Assembly (NCBI GenBank): GCA_025351965.1
Contig: JANXUX010000444.1
Span: forward strand, 1 to 34,752
Length of the DNA: 34,752 nucleotides
Direction: 5' to 3'
From: Actinomycetes bacterium
GTDB taxonomy: Bacteria; Actinomycetota; Acidimicrobiia; Acidimicrobiales; Ilumatobacteraceae
The translations under genes were made by a program, and so were the position numbers. This document shows positions 29,917 through 34,752 of this stretch, one piece after another. The notes under the pieces were generated by a model. The model made no database searches. It was not told where the DNA came from and saw only the letters and a list, made by a program, of their open reading frames with translations. Each line of letters starts with the position of its first letter. Within the stretch, counting starts at the first letter, position 1.

Positions 29917-30749
29917 TGGCAGCGATCACGATCACGGCACCACCGACCGGACCCACCCAGGCCACGGCGAAGGCGGCGTTCCTCGCCCTGCTGGCCCGCG
30001 ACCTCACCGTGCTGCGCAAGGAGTTCAAGATGTTCCTGGCCCGGACGGTCATGCAGCCGCTGCTGCTGATGTTCGTGTTCACCTATGTGTTCCCCAAGAT
30101 CGGACAGGGCGTCGGCGGCGGCGCAGGTGCTGCGCGGTTCTCCACGCTGCTCGTCGGTGGTGTGATCGCGAGCACGATGATCTTCCAGGGCATCCAGGCC
30201 GTCGCGCTCCCGCTTGTCCAGGACTTCGGATTCACTCGCGAGATCGAGGACCGGGTCCTGGCCCCATTGCCGGTCTCGGCAATTGCGCTCGAGAAGGTCG
30301 TCGCCGGCGGTGTGCAGGCGCTGGTGGCCGGGCTGCTCGTGTTCCCGATGGGCCTGTTCATCCCGGCGACGGCCATCGACCTGCACATCAACTACCCGTT
30401 GCTGGCCGCGGTCATGATCCTCGGTGCCTTCATGAGCGCTTCGCTCGGGTTGTTCGTCGGGACGCGGGTCGAGCCCCGCCAGGTGCCGTTGATTTTCGGT
30501 CTGCTCGTCATCCCGATGACGTTCCTCGGGGCCGTCTACTACCCCTGGCAGTCGCTGGAGCCGCTGCGCTGGTTGCAGATCTTGGTGCTCGCCAACCCGC
30601 TGGTGTACCTCAGCGAGGGGATGCGCTCCTCGTTGACCACGGGTGTCCCACACATGGCCTGGCCAGTCGTCCTGCTCGTGCTCGCCGGCGCAGGCGCGTT
30701 GTTGTTGCGCGTCGGGGTCGCCGGGTTCCGCCGGCGGGTCCTGTCCTGA
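29916..30749 (+). CDS. ABC-2 type exporter permease
   Basis: This is the membrane partner of the DrrA-like ATPase (277 residues). About six membrane segments are seen, starting near residue 48 (VMQPLLLMFVFTYVFPKIG). It has the ABC-2 family stretch FTREIEDRVLAPLPVSAIALEKV, which is the cytoplasmic coupling region, and FLGAVYYPWQSLEPLRWLQILVLANPLVYLSEGMR near the end. Start ATG 29916 overlaps the ATPase stop by one base. The pair would export a small hydrophobic molecule, lipid or glycan; nothing nearby identifies which. Confidence 0.92.
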   Translation: MAAITITAPPTGPTQATAKAAFLALLARDLTVLRKEFKMFLARTVMQPLLLMFVFTYVFPKIGQGVGGGAGAARFSTLLVGGVIASTMIFQGIQAVALPLVQDFGFTREIEDRVLAPLPVSAIALEKVVAGGVQALVAGLLVFPMGLFIPATAIDLHINYPLLAAVMILGAFMSASLGLFVGTRVEPRQVPLIFGLLVIPMTFLGAVYYPWQSLEPLRWLQILVLANPLVYLSEGMRSSLTTGVPHMAWPVVLLVLAGAGALLLRVGVAGFRRRVLS

Positions 30750-30827
30750 CTGCTTGAATCCGCGTTCTGAGGCCGGACCCTCACTAGTGTTCGCCCGCAT
30801 CGAGGCGAGCGGACAAGGGAGAGCGTC

Positions 30828-31481
30828 ATGTCGGATGTACCAGGGGAAGTCGTCGAGCAAGAAGACGACAACGATCGTGGCAGAATCGAGGTCGTTGCAG
30901 CGATCCTGCTCGGTCTCGCAGGTCTGTTGACGGCATATGCCGCGTACTACGGGGGCCTTGCCGGCGGGGACGCGATTCAGGGCTACTCGAAGGCCACGAT
31001 CTCGCGCAACGAGGCCAACGGCTACTACGCCGACTACGGCCAGAAAGTCGCCCAGGACACCAACGTCTTCCTGCAGTACCAGATCCAGGTCGAGTCCGGC
31101 AACGATTCGGTCGCCGGCGTGATCCGCGATCGGTTGTTCTCGCCGGAGCTGGAGACGGCGTACGTCGCGTGGGAGAAGCTCACCGGCGAGAACGACCTGC
31201 CGACCCCGCTCGACACGCCCGCGTACGTGGTGGAGGACCTCACCACGTACCAGACGATGTTCGACCAGTCGAACAAGGAATTCGACCAGGCTGCTGCGGT
31301 CGACGACCAGGGCGACAACATGGACCTCGCGTCCGTCTTCCTCGCCGTGGCTCTGTTCTTCGCCGGCATCGCCGCCCTGTTCAAGGGTCGCAACGTCAGC
31401 ATCGCGCTCCTGATCGGCAGCGCGATCGTGATCGTGCCCGGCTGTTGGGCGATCGCCAAGGGCAAGGGCTGGATCTCCTAG
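30828..31481 (+). CDS. Membrane protein of unknown function (DUF4337-like layout)
   Basis: This is a 217-residue protein with an acidic N-terminus (VVEQEDDNDRGR), one membrane segment at about 22–44, a soluble acidic middle of about 120 residues rich in Tyr, Gln and Asn, and two closing membrane segments at about 165–185 and 190–210. After the first segment the run SRNEANGYYADYGQKVAQDTN recalls DUF4337-type proteins, which have the same layout, but the match is from memory and weak. The start ATG 30828 has AAGGGAGAG upstream, and a TAGTGT -10-like box is at 30785. A hairpin follows the stop. I cannot assign a function. Confidence 0.75.
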   Translation: MSDVPGEVVEQEDDNDRGRIEVVAAILLGLAGLLTAYAAYYGGLAGGDAIQGYSKATISRNEANGYYADYGQKVAQDTNVFLQYQIQVESGNDSVAGVIRDRLFSPELETAYVAWEKLTGENDLPTPLDTPAYVVEDLTTYQTMFDQSNKEFDQAAAVDDQGDNMDLASVFLAVALFFAGIAALFKGRNVSIALLIGSAIVIVPGCWAIAKGKGWIS

Positions 31482-31486
31482 GCAGC

Positions 31487-31505
31487 CGTGCCGCACGTCG
31501 GCATG
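31487..31505 (+). terminator. Hairpin after the unknown membrane-protein gene
   Basis: CGTGCCG and CGGCATG pair over 7 bases (one G·T) around the 5-base loop CACGT, beginning 6 bases after the stop codon. It is a plausible terminator without a T-run. Confidence 0.4.
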
Positions 31506-31563
31506 TGATGACGATCGCACCGTTGGCGCGCACGGCGCTCAAGCGGGATCAACGTTCGTCCGA

Positions 31564-31604
31564 TGAATCAGGTGTTCCACTTCTGGCACAGGGTTGCTGA
31601 TTCA
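31564..31604 (+). promoter_or_regulatory. Inverted repeat in the leader of the collagen-like gene
   Basis: TGAATCAG (31564–31571) and CTGATTCA (31597–31604) form a perfect 8-base stem with a 25-base loop, ending 5 bases before the Shine–Dalgarno GAGGAG (31610–31615). It could be an RNA hairpin acting on translation or an operator. The rest of the 139-base gap shows no gene. Confidence 0.35.
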
Positions 31605-31620
31605 GCATTGAGGAGTTCGT

Positions 31621-33867
31621 ATGCACCGGCGCGCGGTCACCGACGACAGTCGGTCTCGGGTCGTACGTGCTCTGGGGGTCATGGCCCTCCTCGGAATGTC
31701 GGCCGGATTCGTGACGGGGAGTGACGCGTCGGCATCTGCGGGGAGTGCTTCGCGCGGCGACGGATCGTCGATGCGTCCTGTCGCCTCGCTCGACGACGCC
31801 AGCGCCCAATCGGCTTCGGTGTTCATCGCGGTCAGCCCCGTGCGAGTCCTCGACACCCGAGCCGGCGGGGGCGGACCGATCGGTGTGCCCATCGCAGCGA
31901 TGCTCGGTCCGGGTGCTCAGTTCGACCTCGCCCTGGCCGGCGACGGCGCCGCAGTGCCGGCCAACGCCAGTGCCGTGCTGATCAACATCACGATCGATGA
32001 CGACGCCACCCTGGCGAGCTACCTCACGATCTGGCCGAAGGGCGAGCCCCAGCCGTTCACCTCGGCCAACAACGCGCTCCCCGGCAGCATCGCCGGGAAC
32101 TCGATGCTCGCCAAGCTGGGCAACGGCGGGATCAGCATCTTCAACCAGCGCGGCAGAGTCAATGTGGTCATCGACCTCGTCGGCTACACCGTTGCGTTGA
32201 GCAGCGCACAGCAGTCCGGTGGTCGCCTGCTGTCGGGTACCGCCGTACCCACGTCGATGCTCGGTAACGACAGCGACTACTACATCGACACCGATGATGC
32301 GACCCTGTTCGGACCTCGCCACGACGGGGCCTGGCCGATGCCGGGTGTCCGCCTCGGGAGCGGTGCCGTGGGTCCGAGCGGACCCTCGGGTGCTCGGGGT
32401 GCCACGGGTACCACTGGAGCCGTCGGCGCGGCAGGCGCGGCGGGCGCCACCGGGCCATCCGGGGCGGCGGGCCCCACCGGAGCCGTCGGCCTCGTCGGGA
32501 CCCCGGGCGCCAAGATCCTCAGCGGACCGGTCCCGCCGCAGTCCTCGGACGGCGTCGGCGGCGACCTCTACGTGGACACGACCACTGGCACCGTCTCCAC
32601 CAGGGGCGCGACGGCGTGGGCCGCCGGAGGTTCGCTACGCGGTCCGACTGGCGCCACGGGATCGACCGGGACCGGCGGGCTGACGGGTATCACGGGCGCC
32701 GTGGGCGCAATCGGCGCGGCTGGGGCGAAGATCCTGACGGGCATGGTCGCCCCCCTTGCCGGGGCAGGTGGAGACGGTGATCTGTTCGTGGACGTGTTGA
32801 CCGGCACGCTGTACGTGAACGCGTCGGGTGCGTGGTCGAGCCAGGGATCGTTGCTCGGCCCGACGGGGTTGACTGGGGCTCTTGGCGCCACGGGGTTGAC
32901 GGGCCTGACGGGTTTGACGGGCCTGACGGGCCTGACGGGGACTATCGGTGCCGCTGGCGTGATCGGTGCGACCGGTGCTGTCGGTGCCAGTGGCGTGACC
33001 GGTGCGACCGGTGCGATCGGTGTTGTCGGCGCCGCTGGTGCGACCGGTGCTGTCGGTGCCGCTGGCGCGACCGGTGCGATCGGCACGGCAGGTCTGGCGG
33101 GCGCTGCGGGTGCAGCCGGCGCGGCCGGGGCCAAGATCCTGACCGGGCTCGTTGGTCCGACCGCCGGGACGGGTGCCGATGGCGACATCTACATCGACAT
33201 CCTGACCGGTCTGCTCTCGACCAAGGCGGCGGGCGCATGGACGAGCCAGGGTTCGTTGCAGGGTCCAGTCGGTGTCGCCGGTGCGACGGGTCTGACGGGT
33301 CCGACCGGACTTGCGGGTGCGACGGGACTTGCGGGTGCGACAGGCCTGTCCGGCTCGACGGGTGCGACCGGTTCGACGGGTGCGACCGGGTTGGCGGGTG
33401 CGACCGGGTTGACGGGTCCGACCGGGTCGGCGGGCGCAGTCGGCGCCTCTGGCGTCGGCGGCATCCTCGCCGGCGCCGGAGCGTTCGGCGGCGTCGCCGT
33501 CAACCTCGCCCTCGGCGGTTCGGCTCCGGTCCCGTTCACCACCCAGAGCCCACTGTTCGGCACGATCTCACCAGTGACGAGCGGCAGCAACACCACTGGG
33601 TTCACCGCAAACTCGGCGGGCATCTACCGGGTCGCGTACCGGCTGAACGTCGGACTCAGTGCACTCGGCAGCGTGCAGATCTACGTCGGCGGGAACCCGG
33701 TCGGTCCAACGAACTCGATCCTGCTGTCTGTCGCGACGACGGTCTTCGACACGGTGCTGGTCTCGGCCGCCCAGGGCGACGTCATCGAGATCCGGTACGC
33801 CGCCGGAGCCCTGTCTGCGCTGGCGGTCAACACGTCGTCATCGTTCGAGGTCGAGCGGGTCAACTGA
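31621..33867 (+). CDS. Secreted collagen-like protein with four 44-residue modules and a C1q/BclA-like end
   Basis: This 748-residue exported protein is probably a surface fibre. It has a Sec signal peptide (about 1–40, ending ASASAG), then a beta domain at about 65–192 of the type common in actinobacterial secreted proteins ([11 protein letters not shown] … [10 protein letters not shown]). Collagen-like Gly-X-Y blocks alternate with four modules of exactly 44 residues (201–244, 297–340, 369–412, 504–547), each with LSG or LTG, a YxD or FxD strand and usually GAW. The blocks use Thr and Ala at Y (GATGLTG), as in BclA, which suggests a glycosylated or Thr-stabilised triple helix. The end (about 615–748) resembles the trimerising C1q/BclA C-terminal domain. 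No anchor is visible. It has a strong Shine–Dalgarno, GAGGAG, 5 bases before ATG. Confidence 0.9.
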   Translation: MHRRAVTDDSRSRVVRALGVMALLGMSAGFVTGSDASASAGSASRGDGSSMRPVASLDDASAQSASVFIAVSPVRVLDTRAGGGGPIGVPIAAMLGPGAQFDLALAGDGAAVPANASAVLINITIDDDATLASYLTIWPKGEPQPFTSANNALPGSIAGNSMLAKLGNGGISIFNQRGRVNVVIDLVGYTVALSSAQQSGGRLLSGTAVPTSMLGNDSDYYIDTDDATLFGPRHDGAWPMPGVRLGSGAVGPSGPSGARGATGTTGAVGAAGAAGATGPSGAAGPTGAVGLVGTPGAKILSGPVPPQSSDGVGGDLYVDTTTGTVSTRGATAWAAGGSLRGPTGATGSTGTGGLTGITGAVGAIGAAGAKILTGMVAPLAGAGGDGDLFVDVLTGTLYVNASGAWSSQGSLLGPTGLTGALGATGLTGLTGLTGLTGLTGTIGAAGVIGATGAVGASGVTGATGAIGVVGAAGATGAVGAAGATGAIGTAGLAGAAGAAGAAGAKILTGLVGPTAGTGADGDIYIDILTGLLSTKAAGAWTSQGSLQGPVGVAGATGLTGPTGLAGATGLAGATGLSGSTGATGSTGATGLAGATGLTGPTGSAGAVGASGVGGILAGAGAFGGVAVNLALGGSAPVPFTTQSPLFGTISPVTSGSNTTGFTANSAGIYRVAYRLNVGLSALGSVQIYVGGNPVGPTNSILLSVATTVFDTVLVSAAQGDVIEIRYAAGALSALAVNTSSSFEVERVN
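32221..33261 (+). repeat. Four 132-base in-frame modules between collagen blocks
   Basis: The modules are at 32221–32352, 32509–32640, 32725–32856 and 33130–33261, each 132 bases (44 codons) and separated by 156, 84 and 273 bases of Gly-X-Y coding sequence. Modules 2–4 begin AKIL(S/T)G and end GSL(R/L/Q). Module 1 is the most diverged (GRLLSG … GVR) but aligns without gaps. Confidence 0.85.
32893..32937 (+). repeat. Five tandem 9-base units encoding Gly-Leu-Thr
   Basis: Five consecutive copies of a GGN-YTG-ACG unit encode (GLT)5 within the third collagen block. Near-identical units in frame allow length change by slippage without breaking the frame. Confidence 0.85.
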
Positions 33868-34752
33868 GCGCGTCGGCGGGGGCCCAGCAACTGTGGGTCC
33901 CGCTGCTGATCCGATCCGGCAGGCGGACCTTTGCGATCGGTCCGGCGGCAATGTCCTGGGCGTCGAAGATCATGCAGTGCGACGCGTTCTCGTTCATGTC
34001 CGTCGTGAAAGACAGCAGGTAGCCGTCGTCTTCGACCGTCGAGCCGATCCTCGGCGCGAACGGTGCTTCGCTGGCGAAGACGCCATCGGGAAAGTGGTAG
34101 GACTCGACTGCGCCGGTGTGCACGTCGAGCTTGTGCAACCCGTTGAACAGAAACCAGCCGGGCTTCGCACTGACCGCATAGGCGTACTGATAGGGCCGCC
34201 CGGCGACCCGACTGTCCATCATCCCGAACTCGAGGATGCGGTCGTCGAGGCGTTCTTCGGTGGTCTGGCCGGTACGCAGGTTGAACCGCCAGCGATGCGG
34301 ATGAGCTTGGAGTTGGGCGAGGTCGACGAAGCGGAACATCTGCTCGAAGATCGTCGAGCCCGGGGTAGCCGTGGGGTTCGGCTGGTCCTGGTGGAACCCG
34401 TCGAGCACGATCTCGTCGCCGTCCTCGTAGGCATTGATCCAGTGCAGGACATAGGTCGGGTCGGCTTCGAACCAGCGGATGTCTTCGGTGCCGCCACGGC
34501 GCGGGATGATTGCGAACCGGGTCGGGAGGTCGCGGAAGTAGCGGACGGCGTAGATGTCACGCTCGAGCAGCTTCGGGTCCCAGAACATCGGGCAGTCGTT
34601 GAGGATCGCGTAGTGCTCGGTGAACGCCATGTCGTGGGGCAGGCGCGGACCGGGCAGCGGGACCGGCGTGTAGTGAACGAGAGTGTTCGAGGCGTCGACC
34701 ACGCCGTAGTGCATGTAGGGAGCGTCGGTACCGTAGTTGAAGAACAGCAGCT
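33860..34752 (-). CDS. Carotenoid oxygenase family protein (5' end outside the window)
   Basis: This is a non-haem iron dioxygenase of the carotenoid-cleavage/stilbene-cleavage family (RPE65 superfamily); the C-terminal 297 residues are present. In the frame entering from the window edge one reads [16 protein letters not shown], then [13 protein letters not shown] with an iron-ligand His, then [19 protein letters not shown] with another, and near the end SGTHSCWAP with the last His. The substrate may be an apocarotenoid or a lignin-derived stilbene and cannot be decided. The stop overlaps the end of the convergent collagen-like gene by 8 bases. An internal ATG at 34714 is not the start, since homology continues upstream of it. 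Confidence 0.88.
   Translation of the reverse strand, partial: LLFFNYGTDAPYMHYGVVDASNTLVHYTPVPLPGPRLPHDMAFTEHYAILNDCPMFWDPKLLERDIYAVRYFRDLPTRFAIIPRRGGTEDIRWFEADPTYVLHWINAYEDGDEIVLDGFHQDQPNPTATPGSTIFEQMFRFVDLAQLQAHPHRWRFNLRTGQTTEERLDDRILEFGMMDSRVAGRPYQYAYAVSAKPGWFLFNGLHKLDVHTGAVESYHFPDGVFASEAPFAPRIGSTVEDDGYLLSFTTDMNENASHCMIFDAQDIAAGPIAKVRLPDRISSGTHSCWAPADALS

Noticed and set aside
29556-31520. 654-residue minus-strand open frame
   Set aside because: It is antisense to three well-supported genes and full of His/Gln/Arg/Asp as in shadow frames.

Overview
The window is high-GC bacterial chromosome with typical actinobacterial gene content. The secA–prfB–ftsE–ftsX order, a group II truncated haemoglobin, an F420 ligase (cofE) with an F420-type (DDN-like) reductase, the actinobacterial menB type and several leaderless-type promoters all point to Actinobacteria. 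The mix resembles class Acidimicrobiia, but that placement is inference. I see no phage, insertion sequence, CRISPR array, tRNA or rRNA. Coding is dense: no gene-free stretch exceeds about 220 bases.

Layout. 1–3303: the 3' end of secA, then prfB and the overlapping pair ftsE/ftsX (secretion, translation termination, division). 3338–10054: mostly single genes, several with a -10 box 6–8 bases before the start codon: a crotonase, a small unknown protein, a haemoglobin, then leftward menB and a SpoU-type RNA methyltransferase, then rightward cofE–yjbR-like, an acyl-ACP desaturase and a secreted M14 zinc carboxypeptidase. 10208–14434: a four-gene ABC importer (lipoprotein, two permeases, ATPase). 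14512–18535: a lipoprotein glycerophosphodiesterase and a DinB-like protein (leftward), a secreted subtilase and a DDN-like reductase (rightward), ending at a CTGC microsatellite.

18626–28710 is a leftward run of seven closely packed genes: aminotransferase, 2-hydroxyacid dehydrogenase, DUF1537 acid-sugar kinase, PdxA2-like dehydrogenase, kdpD, kdpE, and a KimA-like K+ transporter with an extra C-terminal OB-fold. Several neighbours overlap by 1–4 bases, which suggests one transcript from a promoter with an operator-like palindrome near 28760. It combines an acid-sugar/hydroxyacid pathway with potassium sensing and uptake, and there is no kdpFABC in the window. I consider this the most unusual system here.

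28855–34752: a drug/polymer-type ABC exporter pair whose ATPase has a Pro/Gly-rich insert, an unknown membrane protein, a large secreted collagen-like protein with four 44-residue modules between Gly-X-Thr/Ala blocks and a C1q/BclA-like end, and a carotenoid oxygenase cut by the window edge.

All assignments come from reading motifs and comparing with remembered families. No database search was run.
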